A stretch of DNA of 64,000 nucleotides from Tannerellaceae bacterium (GCA_031255855.1 JAIRRS010000163.1:25055-89054), one strand, 5' to 3'. Shown: positions 52,623 through 62,225, counted from the first letter of the stretch. Numbers and translations: made by a program. The notes: a model not told the origin generated them from the sequence alone.

Positions 52623-55600
52623 TTAGAAAGTAACATTTAAACCTAAAGTAAATATTGTACTGATGGGATAATGCCCATAGCCATCTGCGAATGTGTCTCT
52701 TTCAGGATTGAATCCTTCATAATCGTTGCTTACTAATGTAAATAAATCAGTAGCATTCGCATAAACGTAGAGCTGTTGTAAAAACATTTTTTGAGTAATC
52801 TCTTTAGGAAGAGCATACCCAAGCTGGATGTTTTTCAACTTAAACCATGACATATTGCAAGCCCAGAATGAAGATTGTTGACGATTCCATGTGTCATTTA
52901 CTTTAATTTGTGGTAAAGTTGTTGACGGATTAGTAGGACTCCATGCATCGCGCCATCTTTTTGTAATTGTTCCTCCTGAAATACCTAATGGCTCAGTCCA
53001 GGCATTCTGAAAATAACCATTTACACCTGCCATTCCGGAAAACTGAAGATTAAGATTAAAATTTTTCCAGGTTAATTCAGCATTGATACCATAGGTGAAT
53101 TTGGGAATTGTATTACCAATTTCCTGCTTATCCTGATAGTCTAATTTGCCGTCACCATTTACGTCTTTGTATCTTATGTCTCCCGCTACCGGCATATATC
53201 CATTACTGTGCATATGTTGCTTTGCTTCATCGTTTGTTTGATAGATGCCATCAAAAATAAACCCGTACAATGTTTTATAAGAATAACCCTCACGAATCAG
53301 ATATAATTGATCCGGCGCTTTTCCTTCTCTGAACTTTGTTACTTTATTATCTACATAGGTTACATTCGCTCCAACCCTATAAGAAAAGTCGGAACCAGGA
53401 ATCCTGTCCTGCCAATTCACATTGAACTCAATACCTTTATTTTCCATTTCACCCACATTTTCATATGGAGCACTCATATTGCCAAGAACTGTTGGAATAG
53501 GTAATTGTACAATGATATCTGTCGTTTTCCGCATAAAATAATCAGCTTCTATATTCAAACGATTCTGTAAGACACCTAAATCCAAACCTATATCAGTGGT
53601 AGTGGTAGTCTCCCATGTAATTCCCGGATCAACCAAACTTGTAACAGCTGCACCAGGAGCTAATGTGTTATTGAAATTATAGCTTGTACCATAATCTTGT
53701 GTAAGAACAGTAAGGTATGGGAAATAATGTGTATTATTATCACTGCCTATGTTTTGGTTTCCGAGTTTACCCCACGAGGCACGAATTTTGAGATTATCAA
53801 ATATTCCCATATTTTTAATAAAACCTTCTTCACCTAAACGCCATCCTGCAGAGAACGAGGGAAAATATCCCCAACGATTTCCTTTTGCAAAACGGGAAGA
53901 AGCATCAGCACGTAAATTGACTTCCATAAGGTATTTATCCATCAAAGCATAATTCACTCTACCAAAATAGGACAACATGCGCCACTGGAATTTATTCCCA
54001 TTTGCAGTGGGGTTCATTGTTCCGGAACTAACCTGATGCAAATCTTCTTTAGAAGGGTCTGTTTTTTGTGCGGTGGTCGTACGCTTTACCAAAGCTTCCT
54101 GCTGATAACCTAATATTGCGGAAATATCATGTATCTCAGCAAAAGTACGATTGAAGTTCAAATTGGTATAAAATGTTGAATAATATTCATCATTTACATT
54201 TCGTATTACATTCAAAGTTGAAGGAAAATCCAATGGTTTCGTTTGATTACTTCCATTCAGATCAGTATAGCAATACGCTGATTGGTTATAACGATCATTT
54301 GTATTTATATTAAATTGTCCACTATATTGTGCTGTCAAACTCAACCCTTCCATAAAATCGATAGTCGCATAAACATTCCCTTTCATAAAACTATTGATAC
54401 GTTGACGTTGCCCGTTATATAGATCGGGGAATGGATTACGTGTATCAACAATCGGTTGTCCGGCTTTCTCGCCAGAAATATAAAGAGCTTGTGTTCCACC
54501 GTACGTTTTACCATCCTGCAAATAAGGAGTTGAAAACGGATGCCCATTTGCCATCATATAAATAACACGTCCGATACCTTCGTATGCATCTGTCGTTATT
54601 TTACGCATCAAACGAGCTCTTCCTCCTAATTTTAACCAGCTGTTTACTTTGGTTTCATTGTTGAGCGTTAGACTGTATCTCTCCGATTCTGAATTTTTGA
54701 AAATTCCGTCATCTTTCAGATATGATAATGAAATATAGTTTGTTGATTTTTTCCCTCCGGCAGTGGCTGAAATATTGTGTTGAGTTGTAAATGCTGAACG
54801 TAATACTTCATCAAAATAATTTGTACTTGGATATTTATAAGGGTCATTTCCAGTTTCAAAAACTTGAATCACTTCTTCAGGAAAAAGAGGATCACTTCCA
54901 CTATTAGTAAAAGCAGTATTCCATAAACGCATATATTCAGGGCTATCTGTTATAATATCATATTTATTTGATATTTTCTTCATACCAAAATATCCATTGT
55001 AGTTTATAGAGATTTTATCTCCTTCTCCTCTTTTCGTTTCAATTAAAATAACACCATTTGCCGCTCGAGATCCATAAATAGCAGCAGATGCTGCATCTTT
55101 TAAAACGGTGATAGATGCAATATCGTTAGGGTTTAATTCTGCCATACGTCCTTCAATACCGTCAATAAGTATCAATGGGTCTGTATTATTTAATGTTCCA
55201 TAGCCTCTAACTCTTATTGTTGCTCCGTCGGAACCAGGTTCTCCGGAATTTTGGCTAACCCACATTCCTGTCATTTTTCCTGATAACGCCTGAGAAGGAT
55301 CGGTAATCGGGCGGTTTTCCAATTCCTGATTGTATTTTACTGTAGATACAGCACCTGTCAGATTTGCTTTTTTCTGTGTACCATAACCGACAACTACAAC
55401 TTCGTCTAATGTTTTGGCATCCTCTTTCAAAACAATAGTAAACGAGGTCCTGCCACTAATATTTATTTGTTGTTCGATGTATCCTATGTAGCTAATAATC
55501 AAAACGCCTGATTCTGGTACGTTTGTCAGGGTAAATTCTCCATCTACATTGGTTATTGTCCCGTTGGTTGTTCCTCTTATAACCACATTTGCACCTATCA

Positions 55601-56066
55601 CAGGTTCGTCGGATGTATCGACTACTTTTCCTGTTATTGAATTTTGCTGCTGAATTACCGGAGCTGGTAATCCCGTTTTTGTAATTTCTTTTTCTTTTCT
55701 TTCATCTTTTAGAAACACCCTATTATTTTGTATTTTAAAAGAGATATCGGCATTTTTAAAAATAATTTTCAAAACATTTTCAATGTGCTCATCTTTTTTA
55801 ATAGTAACATTTGAAAAATTTATTTCTCTATCTAAAATAGTTGCATCATATGAGAACTCATAACCTGTTTGTTCATGAATACTATTAATGATATTTTTTA
55901 CTGTTGCTTTTTCCTGTGGTAAACTAATATTTACGTATTGTGAAATATTATTAGCAATCATAGGAAAAGTAATAAATAGTAGTAGTGAAACAAATTTTAT
56001 TATTCTTTTTAATTTGTATTCAGATAAAAGAAGCACAATACCAGATAATTTAACGTGTTTATTCAT
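52623..56066 (-). CDS. SusC-family TonB-dependent receptor with N-terminal STN signalling domain
   Basis: A 1147-residue receptor. After the signal anchor (about 20-42) comes an STN (secretin/TonB short N-terminal) domain (about 45-115; TVKNIINSIHEQTGYEFSYD), the part that touches a FecR anti-sigma factor. A carboxypeptidase-regulatory-like domain follows (about 145-220; ITGKVVDTSDEPVIGANVVI), then TonB-box/plug (TLDEVVVVGYGTQKKANLTG; SAAIYGSRAANGVILIETK) and the barrel ending in LGLNVTF. The ATG at 56066 is preferred to one 22 codons upstream because the latter adds a charged, signal-unlike stretch. The STN domain plus upstream FecR and ECF sigma genes indicate trans-envelope induction by the bound ligand. 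Confidence 0.94.
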   Translation of the reverse strand: MNKHVKLSGIVLLLSEYKLKRIIKFVSLLLFITFPMIANNISQYVNISLPQEKATVKNIINSIHEQTGYEFSYDATILDREINFSNVTIKKDEHIENVLKIIFKNADISFKIQNNRVFLKDERKEKEITKTGLPAPVIQQQNSITGKVVDTSDEPVIGANVVIRGTTNGTITNVDGEFTLTNVPESGVLIISYIGYIEQQINISGRTSFTIVLKEDAKTLDEVVVVGYGTQKKANLTGAVSTVKYNQELENRPITDPSQALSGKMTGMWVSQNSGEPGSDGATIRVRGYGTLNNTDPLILIDGIEGRMAELNPNDIASITVLKDAASAAIYGSRAANGVILIETKRGEGDKISINYNGYFGMKKISNKYDIITDSPEYMRLWNTAFTNSGSDPLFPEEVIQVFETGNDPYKYPSTNYFDEVLRSAFTTQHNISATAGGKKSTNYISLSYLKDDGIFKNSESERYSLTLNNETKVNSWLKLGGRARLMRKITTDAYEGIGRVIYMMANGHPFSTPYLQDGKTYGGTQALYISGEKAGQPIVDTRNPFPDLYNGQRQRINSFMKGNVYATIDFMEGLSLTAQYSGQFNINTNDRYNQSAYCYTDLNGSNQTKPLDFPSTLNVIRNVNDEYYSTFYTNLNFNRTFAEIHDISAILGYQQEALVKRTTTAQKTDPSKEDLHQVSSGTMNPTANGNKFQWRMLSYFGRVNYALMDKYLMEVNLRADASSRFAKGNRWGYFPSFSAGWRLGEEGFIKNMGIFDNLKIRASWGKLGNQNIGSDNNTHYFPYLTVLTQDYGTSYNFNNTLAPGAAVTSLVDPGITWETTTTTDIGLDLGVLQNRLNIEADYFMRKTTDIIVQLPIPTVLGNMSAPYENVGEMENKGIEFNVNWQDRIPGSDFSYRVGANVTYVDNKVTKFREGKAPDQLYLIREGYSYKTLYGFIFDGIYQTNDEAKQHMHSNGYMPVAGDIRYKDVNGDGKLDYQDKQEIGNTIPKFTYGINAELTWKNFNLNLQFSGMAGVNGYFQNAWTEPLGISGGTITKRWRDAWSPTNPSTTLPQIKVNDTWNRQQSSFWACNMSWFKLKNIQLGYALPKEITQKMFLQQLYVYANATDLFTLVSNDYEGFNPERDTFADGYGHYPISTIFTLGLNVTF

Positions 56067-56176
56067 AATATAATATTTAATTTTTTTACTAATTTTTTTC
56101 ACTTTTATATCGATAAATATCAATACAATCAATCATTCATTCAATCTTTATTTTTTCATAGGCAAACATTTTTTAA

Positions 56177-57142
56177 TTATTCACTAATAAAAACTTCATT
56201 CTCTTCCACTCTGTATCGTATAGGTATTAAATATTTTAAAATATCCAATGTTTCTATCAATGATTCATCTTCATTAATCACACAGCGGAGTCTTTTATCT
56301 GCTAATGTCTTTGATTCTAAATTAATATTGACATTAAATTTTAATGCCAATTTGTTGACAATCTCTCTTAATGATATATTTTCGAATATAAATTGATTTA
56401 AATGCCATGCGGTACTTACATTTGTATCAACAGATTCTATTTCATATTTGTTTTGGATAGAACTATAAGTCACTTTTTCACCAGGCGACATTTGATAAAC
56501 TATCTTATCTTTTTTATCCAAAAGAGTTACTTCGCCAAAAACAAGAATCGTTTCAACTTTTTTGTCTTTATTATTTGTTTTAATAGTAAACGAAGTTCCA
56601 AGCACTTTTACATTCATATGTTCTGTTTTAACTACAAACGGAGATACTTGGTTCTTTTTTACATCAAAATAGGCTTCTCCTTTTAGAGTAACATTACGGT
56701 TTTGGTCAGAAAATGATTTGGGTAATTTAAGAATTGATCCTTTATTTAACCAAACCATCGTTCCATCATCTAATGTAATTTTCTTTATTTCACCACTTTC
56801 TTTAATACTGTAAGTTATATATGATTCTTCCTGAATATAGATCAAACTGTAAAAGGCAATGGATAACACAAATAAAACAATTGCGGCATACTTGAAATAA
56901 ATTCTGATAAAATGCTTAAAGGATTTTCTTTGGACTTGTTTTTTGAAAGTCCCAAAGGCTTCTTCTATTTTCTCAGGTTTATTATAATAATCAAATTTTC
57001 TTGATATTTTCAATTGAACTAACTGTCGGAAACACTCATCATGTTCTTGATTTTCTTTTCTCCATATCATTACGACACTCAACTCTTCCGTAGATAATTC
57101 ATCTGTTAAATATTTAACCAACAATTTATAATCGAAATTCAT
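56177..57142 (-). CDS. FecR-family anti-sigma factor
   Basis: A 321-residue single-pass inner-membrane regulator. The cytosolic N-terminal part (about 1-80) would hold the sigma factor; a membrane helix spans about 85-105 (YAAIVLFVLSIAFYSLIYI), and the periplasmic FecR domain follows (ITLDDGTMVWLNKGSILKLP; LKGEAYFDVKKNQVSPFVVK; KVLGTSFTIKT) with the C-terminal DUF4974-type region (FENISLREIVNKLALKFNV). It should sense the STN domain of the SusC encoded 110 bp downstream and release the ECF sigma encoded 66 bp upstream. Confidence 0.93.
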   Translation of the reverse strand: MNFDYKLLVKYLTDELSTEELSVVMIWRKENQEHDECFRQLVQLKISRKFDYYNKPEKIEEAFGTFKKQVQRKSFKHFIRIYFKYAAIVLFVLSIAFYSLIYIQEESYITYSIKESGEIKKITLDDGTMVWLNKGSILKLPKSFSDQNRNVTLKGEAYFDVKKNQVSPFVVKTEHMNVKVLGTSFTIKTNNKDKKVETILVFGEVTLLDKKDKIVYQMSPGEKVTYSSIQNKYEIESVDTNVSTAWHLNQFIFENISLREIVNKLALKFNVNINLESKTLADKRLRCVINEDESLIETLDILKYLIPIRYRVEENEVFISE

Positions 57143-57208
57143 TATTGTCTTAAATTTAATATATACTAAACGTACCAGAATGAAAAACTACGGAGCATAA
57201 ACAAAAAA

Positions 57209-57805
57209 TTACATGAAAGTGAGTGAGAAAAGTAATAAAAAGAAATCATTCTTCGACATATGTAACCTCAGATATTTTATAGTTAAGTAAACATGGCTTT
57301 CTACGGTTCGTTGTGGTATCTCCAATATTTCGGATACTTCTTTAGCCTTCATCCCTTTAAAATAAGTCATTATAAAGACAACTCTACGTTCTGCCGGAAT
57401 ATTGCTAAGAAGAATTTGAAGACGTTCGTAGAAATCTTTGGAATATAGATCTTCTATCACTTTGCAGTTGTCGTTTAGTAGGGTGCGATACAGTTCTATA
57501 TAATTATTGAATGCCTGTAGGTTGTATTGTTCTATCGTCTTGGATTTTCTTAAATAGTCTATACTGCGTGTATAAGCGGCTTGATACAGGTAAGAATGGA
57601 ATCCGTTCTTTATCAATAATTTTTTACGGTTTTCCCACACATACATAAAAACATCCTGCACTATATCTTCAGCAATATTGTCATCTGTTATTGATGAGAC
57701 ATAAGCCATTAACCTTGGATAATAGTATTTAAACAATTCGCAAAATACTTCACGGCTGTTATTCCTAAGGTTAATTAATGCGGAATCTTTAGGTGTATTA
57801 TCCAA
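57209..57805 (-). CDS. ECF-type RNA polymerase sigma factor
   Basis: A 198-residue sigma-70 family protein of the Bacteroidetes FecI-like ECF group. Region 2 (about 20-90; YPRLMAYVSSITDDNIAEDI, VQDVFMYVWENRKKL) and region 4 (about 130-185; LLSNIPAERRVVFIMTYFKG, KAKEVSEILEIPQRTVESHV) are seen. It is the first gene of the minus-strand locus and should direct transcription of the susCD genes when freed by the FecR partner. Its own -7 box TAACTTTG lies 26 bp upstream. The 207 bp between its start and the integrase remnant contain repeat copy B. Confidence 0.94.
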   Translation of the reverse strand: MDNTPKDSALINLRNNSREVFCELFKYYYPRLMAYVSSITDDNIAEDIVQDVFMYVWENRKKLLIKNGFHSYLYQAAYTRSIDYLRKSKTIEQYNLQAFNNYIELYRTLLNDNCKVIEDLYSKDFYERLQILLSNIPAERRVVFIMTYFKGMKAKEVSEILEIPQRTVESHVYLTIKYLRLHMSKNDFFLLLFSLTFM

Positions 57806-57830
57806 TTTTGTGTAAAGTATCCCTTTTCTG

Positions 57831-57838
57831 CAAAGTTA
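57831..57838 (-). promoter_or_regulatory. Bacteroidetes -7 box TAACTTTG (ECF sigma gene)
   Basis: An exact TAnnTTTG match on the minus strand; the transcript would start near 57824, about 19 nt before the ECF start codon. The housekeeping-type box suggests the sigma gene is expressed without its own product. Confidence 0.55.
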
Positions 57839-57924
57839 GAGAAAAACTTTCTAAATGTGATTTTTATCAAAGAAAATATCACAACTTTTTGATCAGCAAT
57901 GAGGTATTCAAAAGAGACAAAAAA

Positions 57925-58010
57925 TCATCTGGATGAATGAGGGGAAACATCCCAATGATTTTGGACGATCATCTCAATGAAACCGGGAAAACATCCAGAT
58001 GAATTTTCCA
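57925..58010. repeat. 85-bp dispersed repeat with inverted ends, copy B
   Basis: The partner of 24281-24365. Here the outer arms are perfect: CATCTGGATG (57926-57935) and CATCCAGATG (57992-58001). The centre holds ATCCCAATGA and ATCTCAATGA, and it ends in the same GAATTTTCCA. Integrase-like coding sequence begins within about ten bases of its right end. Confidence 0.85.
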
Positions 58011-58487
58011 AGTAATACAATGTACACCACTCCGTTGAAAATGATTGTAACCCGTGCCCATTGCGACGGACATCTGCACCGTAACCCCTTCGCCCAATAT
58101 CACGCCAGCATAAGCGTAAAGGAACGTCAGTTCTTGACGGAGGAAGAATTGCAGACGTTGATTAACCACCCGTTTTCCGACCCGTCATTCGCCAAGATGC
58201 GGGACATATTCGTATTTGGATGCCTGACCGGCATCTCGTTTATCGACATCAAGAACCTGACAACCGATAATCTGGTAAACATTAACGGCGGTTGGTGGAT
58301 TGTTGCAAAGCGTAAGAAAACAAAAGTTCCGTTCCGGGTCATGCTGTTGGATAGTGCAATGAAGATTATCGAACGCTACGAGCCGTTCAGAAAAGGTAAC
58401 CGCCTGTTTGACTTCCTTAGCAACCAACACGCCAACCGTAAGCTGAAACAGATAGCCAAAGGTTTTCCCCCTTTGGAATCTCCCTGA
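58011..58487 (+). pseudogene. Tyrosine recombinase (integrase) fragment, broken at both ends
   Basis: About 155 codons of a Bacteroides-type tyrosine integrase remain, from the end of the arm/SAM-like domain (TPLKMIVTRAHCDGHLHRNP, then FAQYHASISVKE) into the catalytic domain (RQFLTEEELQTLINHPFSDP; FGCLTGISFIDIKNLTTDNL; WWIVAKRKKTKVPF). As in IntDOT-like enzymes the usual first arginine is replaced (TGISF). The frame leaves the family after NRKLKQIAKG and stops seven residues later, so the HxxR, H/W and Tyr residues are missing. The N-terminal half is missing too, the break coinciding with the end of repeat B. It cannot be an active recombinase; it marks the left side of a decayed mobilisable element. 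Confidence 0.85.
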
Positions 58488-58576
58488 GCGGTCTTCCGAC
58501 CGCAGTCGCTTGGAGCGGCTATTTAACGAGTGAATCACTTCCTACCGGTATCCGATTATCGGCAGGCATGATTCAC
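58488..58576. other. Candidate origin of transfer upstream of the relaxase gene
   Basis: Within 90 bp directly before the MobV gene lie three inverted repeats: GCGGTC-TTCC-GACCGC (58488-58503), the outer pair GTGAATCA (58530-58537) and TGATTCAC (58569-58576), and inside it the palindrome-like CCGATTATCGG. MobV relaxases act at inverted repeats just upstream of their own gene, so this is the natural oriT candidate. The nick site cannot be named from sequence alone. Confidence 0.55.
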
Positions 58577-58614
58577 TATTAATCCAATTACGAACAAAAA
58601 TAAAGAATAAAATT

Positions 58615-60003
58615 ATGGGATATGTTGTTTTCCATTTAGACAAATCGCCCGGCAATGAGTCTGCCATGACAGACCACATAGAGCGAAAAGTAATCCACCC
58701 GAATGTTGACCCGAAACGGATACATTTGAATAAAGAATTGATAGATTTTCCAGGCGGCATAAACAACCGGACGGAAGCCATTCAACACAGAATAAGAAAT
58801 GCCGGACTGACACGGCAGGTCGGTAAGAACCAAGTACAGGTAATCCGCTTTATGCTTTCGGGGAGCCCGGAAGATATGGAGCGAATACAACAAGAGGGTA
58901 AACTCAATGACTGGTGTAAGGATAATATTGACTGGCTGAAAAAGACATACGGGGAAGAAAATGTAGTTGCAGCTACTCTACACATGGATGAAACTATACC
59001 CCATATTCATGCGTCAGTTGTTCCCATCGTTACAGGTGAACGCAGGCAAAAACTCTCAAAGAAGAAAAAGTCGGAGCAGGAACAGGCAACGCCCAAACGT
59101 AAATACAAAAAGAAAGACCCCAACCGGGTTCGCTTATGTTGCGATGATGTCATGGCAAAAGCCAAACTGATAGAATATCAGGATAGTTATGGCGAAGTCA
59201 TGAATAAATATGGGTTAATACGGGGTGAAAAAGGTTCGGAAGCCCGACATATTACCCTGACAGAATTTTATCGGAGCCAAGCAATAGAGAGTCGTGATCT
59301 ACAAACCAATATAGAAATGCTGTTAGCAGTAGAGGATGCTAAACGATTGAGCATTGAGGAACTCCAACGGCAAAAGGAATCTGAACTGAAAAATACAGAG
59401 GAAAATCTCAATCAGGTAAAAGGACAACTAAAAACCGAGAGGTTCAAAGGAGCAGCAGCCGAAGTAGGCTCAACGCTTATGGATGGAATAGGCTCTGCTC
59501 TGGGTACGTCCAAATTCAAATGTCAACAGCTGGAGATAGAAAATCTAAAACACGAGAAGCATGAACTACAACAAGAAGTTGAAGGACTTACCCAAACAAT
59601 CAACAGGAAACGGAGCGAACGCCAACAAGAAACAATGCAGTTAAAATCCGAAATACAAAAAATTCATGACTGGTTACCCGATACGCCTATGCTTATCAAG
59701 TGGGGAGAGTATTGTGAAAAGATAGGTTTTACGAAGAATCAGACAAGAGATATTATTGGGATGAAACCTTTTCGTTTCTCCGGAGAATTATATTCCAACG
59801 AACACAGCCAACGTTTCAAAGCCAATGATGTAGATGTGAGGCTTGAAAAAAGGACGGAATCGCAAGGATTATTTCGACTGCTTATTGATAGGATAGGTCT
59901 TACTCAATGGTTCAGGCAAAAATATAATGAGTTTAGGGAGGCATTGGGAATAAAGCCCAAACAGACACAAGAAATGAGTAGAAATAAGGGAATTAAGCTA
60001 TAA
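58615..60003 (+). CDS. MobV-family relaxase (Mob_Pre, BmpH/MobA-like)
   Basis: A 462-residue mobilisation protein that would nick oriT and lead DNA transfer with a helper conjugation system. The N-terminal relaxase domain (about 1-210) has FHLDKSPGNESAMTDHIERK and the MobV metal motif HMDETIPHIH (His123, Asp125, Glu126, His130, His132). A long coiled coil follows (about 245-370, rich in Glu/Lys/Gln), then a basic C-terminal tail. Similar proteins are found in Bacteroides mobilisable transposons such as Tn5520. It is intact, whereas the neighbouring integrase is not, so the unit might be mobilised only if excised by another recombinase. McrBC genes follow directly. Confidence 0.92.
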   Translation: MGYVVFHLDKSPGNESAMTDHIERKVIHPNVDPKRIHLNKELIDFPGGINNRTEAIQHRIRNAGLTRQVGKNQVQVIRFMLSGSPEDMERIQQEGKLNDWCKDNIDWLKKTYGEENVVAATLHMDETIPHIHASVVPIVTGERRQKLSKKKKSEQEQATPKRKYKKKDPNRVRLCCDDVMAKAKLIEYQDSYGEVMNKYGLIRGEKGSEARHITLTEFYRSQAIESRDLQTNIEMLLAVEDAKRLSIEELQRQKESELKNTEENLNQVKGQLKTERFKGAAAEVGSTLMDGIGSALGTSKFKCQQLEIENLKHEKHELQQEVEGLTQTINRKRSERQQETMQLKSEIQKIHDWLPDTPMLIKWGEYCEKIGFTKNQTRDIIGMKPFRFSGELYSNEHSQRFKANDVDVRLEKRTESQGLFRLLIDRIGLTQWFRQKYNEFREALGIKPKQTQEMSRNKGIKL

Positions 60004-60068
60004 TAGTGGTTGGTTGCCAAATATTTATTACTTTCGCAAGAAGTGAAAAACATAATTTTTTATTGATA

Positions 60069-62225
60069 ATGATGGATATAAAAAAGGTAATAATACAAGA
60101 CGGGAACTATATTTGTGATATTGACATTTCCTCCGATGAATGGAAGCAAATTCTACAAGATGAAATCTTTATGTCTTCAATCTATAAAGATACTCTTATT
60201 AAATTTTACAGTGAGCCTGAACATAAATCTACCTGTAAAGCATTAGGAGAAAAGCACAATCAATCTCCTCAATCGCTTAATGGAACAATAACCGCCTTTG
60301 CTAAGGCAGTTCAAAAGCGATTAAATCGCTTCGAAATTATTGGAACTAATAATGAGCCTACATATTGGATTATTCCAATGTATGGGAAGTATATCGGAAG
60401 TTACTTTGAATGGACTTTACGACCCGAATTGGTGCAAGCGATGGAGGAGTTAGGAATGACTGAAATTAAAAATGAATACCAAAAGTTCAAAACTCTTTTA
60501 GAATATTTTGTCGCACACCTCGAATGGTTAATTAATAATGACGAAGAAGGCAGAGGTTATAGCACATATATCAATCCATTAATTAGAGACAACTTATTTT
60601 GCAAAACAGGAAAAGGTTATAATGGAGATAAAATACAAAAGCAAGTAGAAAAATGGAGTGTTTATAAAAACGGTAAACTATGCATCAACATCCAATACAA
60701 TCAATCAATTGGTTATAAAGCAAAAACAAATTACATCAATTGGGAAGGGACAGGATTAAACATTATTGCCTATTGGGAAAATAATACTGTTAGCTCTCTT
60801 GTGTTGGTTGACTATCAATGGTGGCACAAACCTGCAAAATGGATAGAGCTGAAAGCTAACAAATCACCATCCGAACTCGGATTATTTGATAATAATCAAC
60901 CCAATGAAACGTTAAAAGCTTTTTTTGGCAGATTTAACGAACACATAATTCAATGGAATGAAGAACAGGAAAACAAACAAAAAATGAAAGAAATTGAGCC
61001 ATACAAGAAACTGCTTGAATCGAATATGAATTTAATCCTTACCGGAACTCCCGGAACCGGGAAAACATATTTAGCTAAACAAATAGCATTATCAATGCTT
61101 TTCAACAAGCAAGATGAAAAAGAATTGAATGAGAACGAAAAACAAATAATGGAAGACCATTATTGTTTTGTGCAATTTCATCCCTCTTATGATTATACGG
61201 ATTTTGTAGAAGGATTACGAGCGGAAAAATTAAACGGTCAAGTCATATTCAATTTACACAATGGAATTTTTAAATCTTTTTGCAAAAAAGCACTTATCTC
61301 ACAGGGGAATATGGATGTTTCAGTACTTTATGATGATCTTGCTGAGCAAATCGAAAATGGAGATGTTGAGACAATAAAATTAAAGAATGGAAATCTATCA
61401 CAGAAACTTTCTATTACGATTCACAATGGAGACTGTAATATTCATTGGTTTGATCAAAAAAATGCAGGGGAAAGCAGAAATGCCGTAACGAAACAGCGAC
61501 TACTAAAACTTTATAAAAAATTTAATTCTTTAGACAAGCTTAACTCCATGACAAATATCAATGAAGAGATTCGGAATGTTATAAAGGGATGTAATGCTTC
61601 TATGTATTGGGCAGTTTTAAATTATATCCTTAATCAATCCATTGAGTCTGACAATAAACCTTATATTTTTGTAATTGATGAAATAAACAGAGGGGAAATC
61701 TCAAAAATTTTTGGAGAACTCTTTTTCTCTATTGATCCGGGATACAGAGGAATAAAAGGGACAATAAAGACACAATATGCAAATATCCAATCAAATGATA
61801 CAATTTTTGATTACCGTTTAGGTTCAGGTTGGTTTTATGTGCCTGAAAACGTTTATATAATTGGAACAATGAACGATATTGACAGAAGTGTTGAAAGCAT
61901 GGATTTCGCTATGCGTAGAAGATTTGCATGGAAAGAAATCAAAGCTATTGATAGGATTTCAATGTGGGATGGTAACATAGACGAATGGAAAGAAGATGCT
62001 AAAAAACGAATGCAGGCTTTAAATGAAGCAATTGAAAAAATAAATGGACTTGGTTCGGCATATCATATCGGTTCAGCCTATTTTCTGAAGTTGAAAAACT
62101 ATGATGGCGATTTTGACACACTTTGGGAGAATCATCTACAAGGGGTTTTATCTGAGTATTTGAGAGGGTTTCCGGATATAGAAGACGAGTTGTCAAACTT
62201 GAAAAATGCATATAATTTACTATAA
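60069..62225 (+). CDS. McrB-like GTPase/AAA+ subunit of a McrBC restriction system
   Basis: A 718-residue protein (start ATG 60069 or 60072; a GTG at 60006 is less likely because a -7-like box TACTTTCG lies at 60029-60036). The N-terminal ~310 residues are unlike E. coli McrB and probably recognise DNA. The AAA+ motor has Walker A GTPGTGKT (326-333), Walker B FVIDEINRGEISKIFGELFF (Asp537, Glu538) and the McrB signature IGTMNDIDRSVESMDFAMRR. With McrC it would translocate on and cut DNA, classically methylated DNA, and so limit phage or foreign DNA. The genes are visibly more A+T-rich than the chromosome to the left, consistent with transfer. mcrC follows after 8 bp. Confidence 0.92.
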   Translation: MMDIKKVIIQDGNYICDIDISSDEWKQILQDEIFMSSIYKDTLIKFYSEPEHKSTCKALGEKHNQSPQSLNGTITAFAKAVQKRLNRFEIIGTNNEPTYWIIPMYGKYIGSYFEWTLRPELVQAMEELGMTEIKNEYQKFKTLLEYFVAHLEWLINNDEEGRGYSTYINPLIRDNLFCKTGKGYNGDKIQKQVEKWSVYKNGKLCINIQYNQSIGYKAKTNYINWEGTGLNIIAYWENNTVSSLVLVDYQWWHKPAKWIELKANKSPSELGLFDNNQPNETLKAFFGRFNEHIIQWNEEQENKQKMKEIEPYKKLLESNMNLILTGTPGTGKTYLAKQIALSMLFNKQDEKELNENEKQIMEDHYCFVQFHPSYDYTDFVEGLRAEKLNGQVIFNLHNGIFKSFCKKALISQGNMDVSVLYDDLAEQIENGDVETIKLKNGNLSQKLSITIHNGDCNIHWFDQKNAGESRNAVTKQRLLKLYKKFNSLDKLNSMTNINEEIRNVIKGCNASMYWAVLNYILNQSIESDNKPYIFVIDEINRGEISKIFGELFFSIDPGYRGIKGTIKTQYANIQSNDTIFDYRLGSGWFYVPENVYIIGTMNDIDRSVESMDFAMRRRFAWKEIKAIDRISMWDGNIDEWKEDAKKRMQALNEAIEKINGLGSAYHIGSAYFLKLKNYDGDFDTLWENHLQGVLSEYLRGFPDIEDELSNLKNAYNLL

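Noticed and set aside
58011..58487. A functional short integrase
   Set aside because: All C-terminal catalytic residues including the tyrosine are absent, as is the N-terminal binding domain.
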